NCBI RefSeq assembly: GCF_014839805.1
Contig: NC_051128.1
Coordinates: 11,670,466 to 11,734,465 of the forward strand
DNA: 64,000 bases
Source: Manduca sexta
Taxonomy: Eukaryota > Arthropoda > Insecta > Lepidoptera > Sphingidae
Direction: 5' to 3'
The notes beneath the pieces were generated by a model that was not told where the DNA came from, ran no database searches, and was given only the letters and a program-made list of their open reading frames with translations. The translations under genes were made by a program, and so were the position numbers. Shown one piece after another: positions 13,611 through 26,883 of the stretch (its first letter is position 1; each line of letters opens with the position of its first letter).

Positions 13611-13711
13611 TCTAACATTCGCGTAAACATAAGAAATCATAGTGTAGTTTCAGTCATAGCGAGACTTCGGCAAGTAGTATAGCAGTTTAGGGACCTGCAA
13701 AAATATCATCA

Positions 13712-13915
<204 letters not shown>

Positions 13916-16900
13916 TCATATCATATCTATGATCAGTTGATATTAATTATTTCGTATTTTCTTATTGGGAAATTTTGCATTCGATAAAGTATGAAGTTTA
14001 AAAAAAATACGCAAATTATGCGTAATTTTTTTATTAAACTTCACATTTTGATATTTAACGATACTTCGATAGATTCTTTAAGTATCGATTTCGCGGTGAC
14101 CGCTACCAAATTGTGCTTGTGTTTTACTATGAATACTAAACTTTATCCAATTAAAGTTGTTAGCTCGTGGAAGTCAGTTCAAGGTTGCAATCAATGCAAC
14201 TATCGTCATGGTAACCAGTCGATCTGCATCATGCGGGCTTGTGTACGTGCGTTCCTGTCTGTGACGTGTGTCATGTATTTATGCGGGTTTTGTTTTTATT
14301 TCCAAGTAAATGTGTTTTATTGCTGGCTATTATGTTGTTGAAATGTAAATATTTTGCTATTCATCCTTTTGTGTTGTTTCTTTTTTTTATAATGTTGCCT
14401 TTTTTATGCAATCTTTTTAACTGTAATCAAATGTTTTCTTGATTCATTGTGCGTTTTTGTATGTAATTAGAAAGATTGGTTGTTCCCGGTTATTTCTACG
14501 TTATTATAAATGTTATATTTTTGCTTTTTTCGATTATGAACACCTACATTGAACAAGGAATTGTTGATGCTTTATCTAGGTTTAAAAATTGTTTGAATTT
14601 CAGGTGAAACTGCTTTGGTAGGCCTACGAGAATATCGATGACTGTATTGTGTTTACCAAAAAAGGCATTTACTTGTCATTGCGACATGCGTATATTTGAG
14701 GCTTAATTATTTATTTTAAACCGTATTTAATAGAACTGCAGCATTCTTACAAAGAAGGTTGCATATTCTACTTATTTCCTTTGTAACATTTTGTTTGCTC
14801 GACCTACTTGCATGTATGACAAAGATTTTTTCTATTAATCAGTGTACCGTACCATTAAAACATATAGTCCGAGATATAGTGTTTTATAAATCTAATTATA
14901 ATTGTATTTAGAGAAAATAGTAGATAATTTTCAAATATAATTGATAAATTGCATGGAACCTCCGATGTTGCGTAAAAAGCTTCTGATAAGCTCTTAAAGG
15001 TTGAGGTGGAGACAACTGCTGGCATAGCCTCTCCAAAATTTCACAAATTATGTAATACCCGCTCTCTTTAAATGTTGCAGTTGCAGTTCAGTGCATTTGC
15101 TTTCGCTTTTCGTTCTGTCAGTGAAATTGTAGGAGGCCTCATAAATCTCCTTCCCTTTCCAAATTTCGAGGTTTCTCATACGCCAGAGTCCGTTAAGGTC
15201 GGTTACTGCCTCGTCTATTTCCACCACCAATCACCAGTTGTATATTGCTTATAAAATGCTTGTGGGTATCATATATTATTATGCGCTTTGGTGGGTATGG
15301 TGGTCGGACGAATAAAGAACACCAATCTCTGGTGAAGATGGTGATTGTTGGGCTAAATTTTTCGTTTGAAAATTCTAATGGTGAGCCAATGTCGGGGTGT
15401 AGTGGCGTCCCCTATGGGTTGCCAACTTACATAAATATTGGTTTTTATTATCTGTGGCGATAAATCCGCCACAGGGTAAATTTTAACCAGTATTTTTAAA
15501 TAAGTCTTACATCAATTATTCCGTATCGTTGGCCTTGCAGAGTTCAGCGGTCGAGCCTGGCTAACGCTGCTAAGATCTGTCTTTGTTCGCTATTATTAGC
15601 TATTGATAGATGATGACGTCATCGTTTTTTATGTTAATCTATTTTACGCGAATGCCGTGTCCATTGTTTTAAAGCGTTATGGGCTAGCACCGTGACCATG
15701 GCGTGGTTGTTGAACTGGCTTGAACATTTTGTTGTTTGCCACGTTGAAAAAAAATATTTGGATCAATTACTTCGTGATTTGTGATCTAATTTCTGTGATT
15801 CCTTTTTTTATTTACTAAAGTAAATTCGCGATATGGTCAATACATACAATCTTTGTCTGGTTTCATATTCACCTCTCAATATATACATAACCTCAAGTAT
15901 TGATGGAATGTCAGTGGTCCTAACATTATTATCCAGTTGCCCCTGACGCTTATCGGTAGTGGTACTGACACCTAAAAACAAGAATCTTTTGAGGAATATC
16001 TATTACCCGGACGGAATTAAGATCTAAACCATACTCAGCGTACCATTAGATGCTGTCGGGTCACTATTGCCGTGACTGCACAGAAACTTGTTTCTATTCA
16101 TGATAATACCTCCAGCACGTATTATAATATTCGATAAGTCACCCTCGCATCCAAGTACCGAGCTTTGTACCGACCACGCTGGCATACTAATCGCCTTGTT
16201 TACTTATCTTGCTATGTTCGTAGGTGGTCGCTTCCGAACGACCGCTCGCTTTATTTGGAAGCGTCATCATTTATGTTAATATATTGTAAAGCTGAAGTGT
16301 TTGTTGTTCAAATCACCGTTGTATTCGGTGTAATTGATGATGCTCGCTGGATATACACTGAATAAGATGAGGACAATCTGAGAAACGATTTTAACAGTCG
16401 GTTAAAAGAAATTAGACGAGTACGTTGTTTGAATTTTGCATCTCTAAATATGTATAGCTCCTCTATACCTCTTTCGTTATTGTTAATGTTATTTTTTACT
16501 TTAAGCGACTATCTATACATCTGATTCCTTTGCTACACCGATTGGTGGTAATATCATTGTATGTTTGTTGTTATTGTTGTATTGTGGTGTTGTTATGTAT
16601 TGGGGTCTTTGAAATAACAATCAACTTATCAAATTCGGTTCCCGAGTTGTCTTGATTAATTTATCCAAGAGTAAAACTAAGCCTGCATAATTCTTCGGGT
16701 CTCCATATACGACATTATATTTTGGACCTCATCTGTACGTTGCACTAGGTTCAGTATAGTTTGTGCTAAATTCCAAATATAAACTAATTTAAGTACAACT
16801 AAGCTTCATTCTTGAAGTAAATATTTATTCAATAAATTAATTCAATAAGTGATACATTAGTAGAGTCCTAATTACCCCATTTTCCCCGTTCTAGAACATT

Positions 16901-17337
16901 CAGCGCATCGCACAGCATGTCCCACCGAGTGTCTAGTTGCGTAAGAGGTATGTGCGACCCATACCAGTAATTTCAACACGCGTGTATCGTTCGCATTCCT
17001 TATGTCTTGTGCTTCGAGGTCGAAATAATATCGGCAAAAGATATCCAGTAAGTTCTAGAATGGTCTATCAATTGCCAATGGTGTGTGTTATTCTGGAGGT
17101 ATGGTAAAGCTAACTGTGATTTAGTGCGGATCGTTTGTAATGTGCATTGAGTAAATTGTACGAAATTTCAGATTTCTTTTTGTCTTTGACTTTTCAATCT
17201 CGAAGCGACGATCCCCACACTACAAAAGTATTCTGATTGTTCTGCATTAAGTTTGTACGTTACCCAAAATGTAATAATACAAGATTTTGCGAATGGATCA
17301 CTCTTCTTAATTTTATTAAAAAAGTAGTAAACCACAA

Positions 17338-17401
17338 ACTTTCCTAAAGCGTCAGTACCAGTGTAATGTGTGTTACACTGGTACTGACGCTTTATGAAAG
17401 T
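17338..17401. repeat. Near-perfect hairpin, 29-bp arms
   Basis: Arms 17338-17366 and 17373-17401 pair at 28 of 29 positions (only 17344/17395 mismatched), with loop TGTGTG. The inner 22 bp (TAAAGCGTCAGTACC...) are perfect. There is no surrounding transposon signature. Confidence 0.85.
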
Positions 17402-18379
17402 ACCAAAGCTTAATCGATTTGTATTATTATCAAGGCATAAGGTCATATTCTATAATAAATATTCACGATTGATTAAATTAATTGAAATCAATTTGTAATA
17501 TGTAAATTGGACACAATTGAGGATAGAAAAGTCAACACGCAACACATATCGGACCAATGTTTGCAATGAAATTGTTATCATCCAACATTGGACGGGGGGC
17601 GTCTGTCCCAATTAAACTGGGCAAAGTTTGCCCATTAACTATCTCACTGGACTTCGAACACTGCAATGTAGGCAATAGGCATTGTTGATCTATAAATAGA
17701 TGGATTTCTAATATTAGACGTGGGTCTGCCCTACATCTGAACTGAGAAATGATAACTGACAGTATCTAGTGACGTAATATTTAATAGACCTCAATAGTTC
17801 TTATTATATAAATGTAATTACGCGTCTCATTACGTTCTAGAAGACCGCTGCCATCAACCCCACGTCATCTGTAAGGTCAGAGAGTGCAACGACTTTTTTA
17901 TAGCTAACGATAAAAACCGATCATTGCACTAGCAAAAACTGTTAAGTTTACGTAACAATAATTAACAAAGTTGGACATGTTACAAAGTGTACGTAGTAGG
18001 ACATTAAGTAAGGGGGAGATTGTTTTACACTCATACAGCCTGTGTGTGGACGGTGTGGGTACTGTGGGCTCTCATAATCGATATATAATAGACTAATTCG
18101 CTTTAGTTGGCTTAGCCTTTACTAGAGTTCCGATGATTGTAGGACAGAAGACGTAATCGAAAAGGATGAAAACACATTCATGCCATTTATCTCAGAAGGT
18201 TTAGGCAGAGCACTATGTGTGTCTCCGTTCCGTCTCATGATGCGATAGGGGCCGAGCTTATCACCATATTGGATATATTTCTGTGTTCTGATCTTATTTT
18301 TGATTTAGTTCATGTAATCAAAGATTGTGGTGAGGTTTTCACTAGCTAAAATGCTATCTATTTGGGTAAAAAAAGAGTA

Positions 18380-18550
18380 GGTATTTCCAACTCCTCCCTA
18401 TCTTTCTATTTGATTAATTTCGTTGCGAGATAATGACATATTAGTTTTCCCTGAGACTCGCCCGAGCTTCACTGCTCGGTGTCATAAAATGCGTGCCACT
18501 GCTGATCCTGGCTTACAGGAGTTGTAGTGGTGGGTGTGAGGGCGGGTAAG
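18380..18550 (+). repeat. Dispersed repeat family D, copy 1
   Basis: About 165 bp nearly identical to 56126-56293: CCCTATCTTTCTATTTGATT, GCGTGCCACTGCTGATCCTG, GAGTTGTAGTGGTGGGTGTG. Confidence 0.8.
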
Positions 18551-21061
18551 TCTCTATTTGGGTAAAAAGTAACATAGTTTCCCGGAATGTTCTTCAATAT
18601 CTATGTAAATTGGTGTAATAAAACGTAAGCAAATGCTACAATGTTATTTACTACGGCGCATTACATATTACCTGCGTTTTTCGCAACATTATACGCCTAG
18701 ACCTCGGTAATGGGTTTAATAACTTTGTATATTACTAATTTGATATTTTTATGCATGATCTAACCATTTATTTTTTGTTTACAGGTAAAGGCATAATATG
18801 TTATGAGTATGTATGTATATTGGATAATTGTTTTTTATACTGTTGTCCGACGCGATAAGTATAGTGCTTGATCAAAAATCAAAACTGAGCCTCTTTAATA
18901 ATGGCAACAACACTATAGGGCTTGGGGACAGACAGACAAAACTACAACTAATTTACTATATTGACTTCCAGCAACGTTGACAATCAATATAGATATATTG
19001 CACCCAGCACCAATAAATATATGTTTTAGGCAATAGAGAACAGCAATATGCCAAGAATGCAATTGTTTAGATTTGCGTAGGTAATGGTGTAAAATAATAG
19101 CGCGGGCTGGTTTCCGTCGCGCCCACGTATTTATTAAATGCATACTAATAAATCAGTCACTTTCTATCATGGTTTGTGGTACAGCCTCGAGACTAGACGC
19201 CAGACGCGCTACAGACGATGCTAATGAAACGCACGGATAGTAGTTTGAAAACAGCCTAACGTTTATTGTGAAAAAAAAAAAAAAGAAAAGTAAGTAATTA
19301 GGCAGTTACACACAGCTTAAACTAGATGGCGTTACCCGTAGAATTTTTAATATTTAGTTACATTAAAAACAATAGATGCTGCTTGTGTTCGATGCCATGA
19401 GTTCAATAAACAAAGGAAAACGTGGTAAAGCAGCGTTACTTGAATAGTTTTCACACTCACATTATCAAATTGAAGCATTTAGAATTGGGATGGTTGGCGT
19501 TCAGGAAGGCGATACGCTGGGCTATTTATTGTTGAAGGAATTATTTAGTGTTGAAAATAGGCAGGCATACGCCTGTATCTGTGACGTCAGCGCTATTAAG
19601 TTGCGGACATGCGAGGGAGATAGCGAGATAAAGAGAAAATCTCGGAACTCGCAAATTGCTTTTAGTAGTTGTCGTTTGTCCGCTACTTTGAAAATCGCGA
19701 TGTTCCTAGCCATGGCGACTTTAACGTATCGATGACAGTTGCTAAAAAACTGAACAAAAATAAAACAGTTTAAACTGTCAGTCATGATTACGGAGTATAT
19801 TTAAAACACTGTGTTATACATGTGTGCTATAAATCAAGTCTAAAAATACGCGAGGAACGCGCGTGAGTTACCGCCAGTGCAATTTAGCGGGGAGCATGTT
19901 TTATTGTTACAGTCTAAAACGACTTACTTAATTCAATTTTCCTGGTACTTTATGCAGCAAATATTGTTATTTCTAATGAAAAATAGATGTGTGCGCATTT
20001 GCTATACAATACAAAATTTGGATTTCATCTGCTTAAATTTTTCTTCCTTTTATGTAGAGTATCCTACAATGCAAAGTCGGCGCTAACTAACATGTTTTAT
20101 ATAAGTTACAGTAATTATTTGCGTTTGTTCTTATTATTGTGTATCACATTAAGTGACCGTCTCAGGATTCGAACCCAGAACCTATTCGTCCTTAGCTCAT
20201 ATACGCTGCCGAAGTGATGATGATATATGATATATGCTGATCGAAGTGACTGAATAAAAGAAGTAAAATACGAGATATAAATTCAGTATTAATTGATAAA
20301 TGAATGCAATTTATAATTTTTATATATTCATAATATTGAATGAATTAATGAATGAACCATATTACGATTGGATCGGATGTTATAATCGAATGTGGGCGCG
20401 TAGTTTCAAAGGAAGTCACCAACAACATCACAATATTTGTGTTTACAATGAATAATGTTCAACAGCGTAATAGAAGGTTATTGGATACCTACGACATTGT
20501 TCGCAGTCTAGACGTCCCTTTGTGAACACAATATCCTCTTGGAATGTTAACGAACTAGAGGATCGCGGGAAGGGTTGTGTAAAGGGTGCTGATATTGTTT
20601 ATCCTCAGGGGTATTTGTTTCCAACGTTTTAGTTGAGTTAGGTTTAGATTTCACATATAGATCGTCTAGGAAGATATTGTCGCGTTTATTATAGCTTAGC
20701 TGCAGTTTCTAGTCCCGACTTAGAGGAACATTATGTCCAGACGGTATGTATCCAGTGTAACAAACTATTATAAGTGGTTATCTGATATATTTAAGGTATT
20801 TGGCGTAGTGCATCTAATTTCGAAGTTCTCGTTTATCTTTCTGTGTAGTCGTGGCGCTTAATGTAAGTCGAGTCCTTACTGCTAATTGAGTCGTATAAAA
20901 TAAAAGTGGCGCCATGTTTTGTCATGCAAAAACTCTATAATCATGGGGCTACAATAAGGATAATGCCATCGCTGAATGTCGGAAAAAATAAGTAAAAATA
21001 CTACGTTAAATAAAAGTCAATCGTCGAATATTGTCGAACTGTTTCTTTTTATTTATCGCTT

Positions 21062-21195
21062 TGAATGACGAGACGAGGTTGCTATTCGCCTGATGGTAAG
21101 CGATACGACCGCCCATAAACAGTAGAAACACCATTCAACACCTTGAATTACAAAGTATTGTTTGGTATTCCACTGCGCACGATATCCTGAGATAT
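21062..21195 (+). repeat. Dispersed repeat family A, copy 2 (truncated)
   Basis: Same GACGAGACGAGG to GATATCCTGAGA block as copy 1; the 3' half is missing. Confidence 0.8.
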
Positions 21196-21561
21196 ATCCT
21201 CCTCATTCAAAGCTATAAAAAAAACAAATGAATAAATATATGCAACTGTCACGTACCGTTATCTGACCTGATTTATTTAATTAAAAAGTCAAATTTATTT
21301 ATATATGAACCGGTAATACTGTTTACATTATTATCGACAATCGGAAACAAAAGATTTCGGGGACAGTACCCGCGACCCCGGGGTGAGTCTCGTATCGACT
21401 GCACATTGTTTTTAAAACATTCCTACATACACCCGCATTAGCATAACAAAGGCGTTTATTTAAATAAACTCGGCTTTACACGATCTTTATGCGATTGTAC
21501 TTGGTTACATACAGATTTACCTATATATTAATACTAGCTGACCCGGCGAACTTCGTACCGC

Positions 21562-22138
21562 CTAACAGTCAATGAGTGTCGTGTTACCTTTTAGCTGAAC
21601 TAATTTAGGCTTTGATGAACGTAATACAGTGATACAAAATAATAGAAATATGAAAACATAAAGCAGGGAACACAATGGCTCTGGTGGCGGGACCAATAAT
21701 GGCAATTTCACTTTACCACCAAGGCAGCACAAACCAGGCGTTTCACCAGCAAACTTCAATGCGCCACAATGCTGGCAAACAACGTCCATTGGACCAATGC
21801 AAACTAAACCATGCAAGCTGTAGTCGATGGTGCAATCATATAGAAACGCTGCTCGATTCAAATCAATACTTGAACCATTTCTTCTTGCACTTCGAAGATT
21901 ATTCATCTGAACGATAAGCTCGACGATTTCTCGTTTCTAACCTAGCCGTTTCACGGGCTGCCTCTCTTTGCTCTTGTGTTTGAGAAGCACGAATTAAGGC
22001 CATTCTTTGCTCCATACTAACGCGGCGCTCTTCTCGTGCAATTTCTCGTTCTTCATCAGATAATTGACTCGCGATATTCCGTTGCCTAATTGCATTACGG
22101 CTCCGCTGGGAAAGATTAGATCTTCTAGGACGCGGCAT
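21562..22138 (-). pseudogene. Helitron Rep-helicase N-terminal remnant
   Basis: Begins MPRPRRSNLSQRSRNAIRQR at 22138 and runs through an Arg/Glu-rich helix (EQREAARETARLETRNRRAY), typical of Helitron ORF starts. It then stops at 21899. The following Helitron_like_N signature, GPMDVVCQHCGALKF then GETPGLCCLGGKVKLP, is in another frame (from 21906), so a frameshift lies near 21900. After PPPEPLCSLL (about 21665) homology is lost at an internal deletion junction. Confidence 0.85.
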
Positions 22139-22298
22139 TGTTATTAATAGTAATATTGAATATGCACTCGCACAAAACCACATAAAATCACCAAATATAA
22201 TAACACTGACAGACAATAGCTTATCAAGAAAAATCATAGACAACCTATAAAAAGACATTTACACTTTTGTTAACTTGTAGAATAGATCTTAGGTATTA

Positions 22299-22420
22299 TT
22301 CCGAGCTATTTTAGATTTTTCTTGATTTGTCTATACACTTCTATTCGAGATGGTCCCTCTCTCCTCCACCCTATTCCTTTCCCTCTCTTACCATTTACAG
22401 CTAATATGCGTATGGTGTAC
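22299..22420 (+). repeat. 5'-truncated SINE body copy
   Basis: Near-identical to 22551-22665 (CCGAGCTATTTTAGATTTTT, then TATTCGAGATGGTCCCTCTC and so on). It starts at the last bases of the tRNA-like acceptor stem, so the two copies form a head-less/full tandem pair. Confidence 0.8.
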
Positions 22421-22484
22421 TACCGTATGATGGACGGTGTGGCTCGATAATAGATATAGACAAAACGAATGTGAATCTAAAGTA

Positions 22485-22665
22485 ACTCGGATAGCTCAGA
22501 AGGAAGAGCAGTTGACTTGTAATCAAAAGGTCCCGGGTTCGAGTCCCGGTCCGAGCTATTTTGGATTTTTCTCGATTTGTCTATACACTTCTATTCGAGA
22601 TGGTCCCTCTCTCCTCTTCCCTATTCCTTTCCCTCTCTTACCATTTACAGATAATATGCGTATGT
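22485..22665 (+). repeat. tRNA-derived SINE, full copy (inside Helitron)
   Basis: The head at 22485-22557 is tRNA-like: A box TAGCTCAGAAGGAAGAGC, a loop with TGT at the anticodon position, B box GGTTCGAGTCC (perfect), and an acceptor stem pairing except at position 1-72. The body runs to about 22665. The body repeats in the truncated copy at 22299-22420. It is called a SINE and not a tRNA-Thr gene because the head is fused to a repeated body and has stem mismatches. Confidence 0.75.
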
Positions 22666-23026
22666 TTATTTTTTCTAAAAAAATGAATAATTTATAAATA
22701 ATTTACACAAATTAATGTCTAAAACAAACAAATATAACAGTACCTAAACTTTTTACACAAAATAAATTTCTGAACGCACACATGAATAGTTGTTTACAAT
22801 ATTTGACAGGATTGGACAACAAATGTTTGACATGTAATAAACAAAAATGAGCATTTATTGAAATGATTAAGTATTATTACACATATCGAGTTTTCATTGT
22901 TTTTAAGATGTATTCTGCTATTCGGGGCGGAGACAAATCCAACGAATCAATAACCATGAAAATTGGTTCAGCAGATCTCGAGTTATAAGTGTTGTAACAA
23001 ACCCGTCTTTGTTTTATATATATAGA

Positions 23027-26000
23027 TGTGAAGAAAAATTTTGTTCCCCTTTTGAAGCACATTGCGCGCGCATGGAGAAGTATGGGATTAGAGATGATTA
23101 AAGCACGTATACTGCCGTGCAAAGCTCAAAAGCAATAACTCAAAAAAAAAATATGTCGTCAGATAGCTTAAAGATATACCCATCCAATGAACAGTATTTT
23201 ATTTAGAACTTGTTAAAAAGCCTTAAAAGAGTTTCTCTATCTCAGTTTTACATATAAAACTACTTTACAAAACTTTGATTATCTCGAAATAAGGTTTCCC
23301 TGACATACCGCTTTTGCGCTTAGTACGGCAATATAGGGGAGTGCAGAAAAATAAAGTTTATAAATAGCAGTTTAATTTTGACCGGTAGGCGACCACTGGT
23401 AAAGATAAATACGTTGTACGAATAATGCCAAATTTAAATGTACCACCATCTGAATGTCTAATTTATTGGGTGTCTTAGGCGTCGTTTATAAATAAGTTTT
23501 TTTGCATAGTATGGTTAAATAACTAACAGACAGAAGTATATTTTGTTCCGCATTAATGTATGTCTAATGTTGTCTATGTGTGGCCTTTCGATCCAAACAC
23601 GCAAAACTGAAAAAAATATTGGAGATCATTAAAATATACTACCCCAGTTCTTGTAACTCTGGGGATGCCAAAAATCAATATGAAAATTAAGAATTGCTCC
23701 AAATTATAATAACTCTTACGTCGTGTCCGCCGCTTGTTTCACGAACTCAGTATGAGAAATTCAAGAACTTTATAACTCCTTTAATTTTATAAACCTCATC
23801 ATAAGTGGCCCTCGCGAGTTAGGTATCACGTGGTTTATCTAATTTGTAAAATGAGTGAAGCGAAACGCCGAGTGCAATGATCTGTCGTTAAAGTTTTTAG
23901 GCCAAGATTTACGTCCGCATCGGCATATTCAATGTGGTAAACGCAAAATGTTTTTATTTAAATTAAATTAGTCTAAAATTATAAATTCGATTTGTTTTTT
24001 TCATTAGTTAGACAATTTTGATATTTTTGTAGTTTTTAGAAAATATGTCAAAGTCCAATAGGTTTTATCTCAATGTAAAATCAGCACATAGTCCTCATTG
24101 ATTACATCTCAGCCTTAGTGGGTACATTGCGCCGCGCGCGCCGCCACGTTCAACGAGCCGTCCAAACACTTACGTGTGCAGTCACGTTTCAGCAACAATA
24201 AAAGCGTGCTGTTTCTGAAGATTTCAACAGCCCGTCAACACGTACTGAAGCCTGGTTATTCAACCGGGCGGTTATAGCGCGGTTTAATTAACGCGAATGT
24301 TTCTCGGTACGAAATTCATGCAATTGTTTGAAACGTTACGTGGATTTCCAGGAGATTGCTGTTTATTTATATTTTATTGATTTCAATAATCAATAAAGGT
24401 GAAATTGAGAGTTTTGATTCCCTCTCCAAATATTTTCTAATCGGCTTAAGGAAGGTAAAATGGCGGTGCGCGTAAACAAGCCGGGAGCTTTTTTAAATTT
24501 TTATTATTCAAGAAATGTAACCACTTTTACGCGCTTGTCCTAATTAGAGGATGAACCTATAACAAAGAGGGCGCATAATCCTCTCAGAAGCTACAAATGG
24601 CAATTCCATTTTGCATTTGAATTATGTGACACCAAATATTAACATAATAACATGTACTTCCACCAGTATATCTACACGTAGTCACACAGCATTGTAGAAA
24701 TAAACATCAAGAGTTACCACTGGATGTAACATGCAATAGATTTGATTAATATTATCTCGCTCTTGTCCATCGTATAAACCCGTAAATACCACCCAGGTTC
24801 ATGCGAACGGTACACTATCAACTGAAAATATATAAACAATAAGTTATGATGACACAGAGAAGTTTTGTAAATAGAGATCGCTATGCAAAGTGCACGGTGG
24901 AGTTGCAGGCGCGCTGCGGTCGCAAGGCCGTTGCAATCACAACACCGGTGATTGCCAACGGTACATTCGTAAAGCTATGTTCGCGACTCAAGCGGGAGCG
25001 GGGTAGGATATATTTTACGAGCGCGCAGTCACCCCACTACACCTGTGTGAGTGGAGTGGGGTCTAATAGAATGTCGACTGACGAGAGATGATCACCCATC
25101 GGCAGTCGACGCAATTATGCCGGTCTGTTGGAAGTGGATATATACAAACTGAACCCGGAACGCGATATACTTCCGAGAGCCACTATGGCAGGTTAAAACG
25201 CCTTGTGTACGATGGTCGATATCCGGGCCGATATAAAATATATCCTACAATTTTGTACCTGGCTTGTCAGCACATAATGCTACTGCTGGAAAATACACCA
25301 TAGCGACTTGTGCCAACGAGTTGAGTTCCAAGGTTAGTTAATTATGTACACCAAGACTACCCGGTGTTTTTGTTGGTATCGTTGAAGGACGCGATGATTC
25401 TCGTAGGTCTACGTTATGATAACTGGAGTCAGCATGGTATTTTGTATAATTTTCGGTGCAGTTCACTTTGCCGTACTAGGGTTTAAATAAATTCAAGTAA
25501 GATTTGGGCCAGATTAGTACTACTTTGTAAAGAGGCGATCGTCGCCTCCGTCCGCTGTTGTTAACTGCGCCTTCCTCAGCACCTTTGACAATATTTCTGT
25601 ATTCTATGACGCATTCATACGTAAGTACATGTAATACGATTAGATATTGTATCCGCTCTCGCTTCCACTCCGCTCCCACTGTGTTCGAGCACGCGGCGTA
25701 AATACCGATGCTAATTTTATAACGATTTATTGCTATTTATGTCACACGATTGTGAGTTCTTGGCGCCTCTTCTAATGTCTATTGTAAAGATGGTTTGGAT
25801 GCTCCCGGATATTGTCTTAATTGGTCTCCGTATCTTTCTGATGATCTAGGCAGCTTGGAACAGGTTCGTATGGACGTGCTTAGAGTAGGTCCATGTTTAG
25901 TAGTGGACTTTCAAAGGCTGAAGAATAAGGCAAAAAAAAATAATGGGGGTTTTGAAAAGGGTTTTGTTACTGTTGCCTCTTTTCTTAGTCGGGAGATATC

Positions 26001-26883
26001 AACGGCTGATGTTGTATTTTGATAGATCTGGAAAGTATAGTTCGTCTGGGCAGATACGTCTATAGCCAATAATGTCTTCGTACAGTGTTCAAACACTATG
26101 GCATGGCGTCTTAAAGAACCTTTTAGCATATTTTCCTAAACAAGACCTAACATTTCTCAAAAGGAAGAGCAAGACGCTGTTCTTATTTGAATTATAATGG
26201 TTTATATTTGAGCGCCGCCCTGGCGCCTATCTGTCGCTCAACTTGCTCATTAAGCTGTAAACTTTGCAATAAAACACAATAAAACTCCACAAACACGGAA
26301 CCATGTGTCGTACAATTAACCACATCTGATGACATCAGTAATATAATAGTCAATATTAACGCACGAGCGGTCCCGATGACGCCGTCATTCAGATGGCTGT
26401 ATTATTTACTTGATGATGTTTACACGACTAATTAACCGTAATATTGTATGACAAGAGAGTGCTTGTGTTATTTAAGTAGAAAATTGTTTGGAAAATGAGA
26501 TTTTACACTGAATATGCTTGAATATTGAATGACAATGTGACATCCATACGCAATTGTCTATCTCTTACTTTGCTGTTAGATGCGAGTTGCCCATTTGGAA
26601 TTTATGTCTTACTCTCTAAAGCACTAGCCATTTATAGCAAAACACGAATGACGCCAACGTCATCTTTTCTCATTAAAATCCGATTTTTTTCCCATGAGAG
26701 CAAATTACCGAATTATAAGGTAGTCTATATGTCAATCCACATAGTCTACCTTTTTGCCAAATTTCATCCAAATGCGTTCAACTTTTTCTAAGTAAGTTAA
26801 CTTATAAAAAGCTGAACGGATTTGGATTAACAAACATCCTTTTGAAAAAATCGCATATATAATATTATGGTAAGATAAGATAA
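23027..26883. other. Noncoding; short GC patch and repeat family B
   Basis: A small CpG-rich spot lies at 24128-24150 and repeat family B at 24955-25270. A short repeat tail occurs near 25890. 26660-26830 resembles common lepidopteran element body sequence (CCAAATTTCATCCAAATGCG). No exons recognised. Confidence 0.5.
24955..25270 (+). repeat. Dispersed repeat family B, copy 1
   Basis: Contains GGTAGGATATATTTTACGAG, TCGACTGACGAGAGATGATC, GGCAGTCGAC and GATATAAAATATATCCTACA. The ends are short inverted repeats of the GGATATATTTT type. Related copies are at 36740-36950 and, reversed, 53445-53840; a diverged one may be at 31005-31240. Confidence 0.65.

Larger units (their letters stand above)
10778..13639 (+). 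mobile_element. Penelope-like retroelement, fold-back copy
   Basis: The element encodes a reverse transcriptase plus a C-terminal GIY-YIG endonuclease, the hallmark of Penelope-like elements (PLEs). The right part (12454-13610) and left part (11934-10776, reverse complement) are nearly identical arms of about 1158 bp around a 519-bp unique centre. A 13-bp direct repeat, TAGTGTAGTTTCA, is present at 10765-10777 and 13640-13652 and fits a target-site duplication. The 5' part of the PLE ORF is absent, so this is a truncated insertion joined to an inverted partial copy, an arrangement reported for PLEs. The arms differ by few substitutions and homopolymer indels, so the insertion is young. Confidence 0.88.
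21534..23026 (-). mobile_element. Helitron, internally deleted
   Basis: The minus-strand 5' end is TCTATATATATAAAAC at 23026 and the 3' end is CTAG at 21537-21534. It is flanked by A (5') and T (3'), the canonical Helitron A/T insertion site. Just before CTAG lies a palindromic hairpin (GGCG...CGCC, 21543-21560). Inside are fragments of the N-terminus of a Helitron Rep-helicase ORF. The HUH Rep domain and the Pif1 helicase are missing, so the copy is nonautonomous. A SINE pair is nested at 22299-22665. Confidence 0.85.

Noticed and set aside
16870..17000. Possible short minus-strand coding stretch near 16.9 kb
   Set aside because: Two frames are open for about 35-40 codons, but there is no family match or convincing splice structure.
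21562..21906. Novel small cysteine-rich protein
   Set aside because: The CQHC...CC signature is the Helitron_like_N region of a deleted Helitron, not a host gene.
22485..22557. tRNA-Thr(TGT) gene
   Set aside because: A and B boxes and much of the cloverleaf are present, but the acceptor and anticodon stems have mismatches and the unit is fused to a repeated SINE body, so it was called a SINE head.
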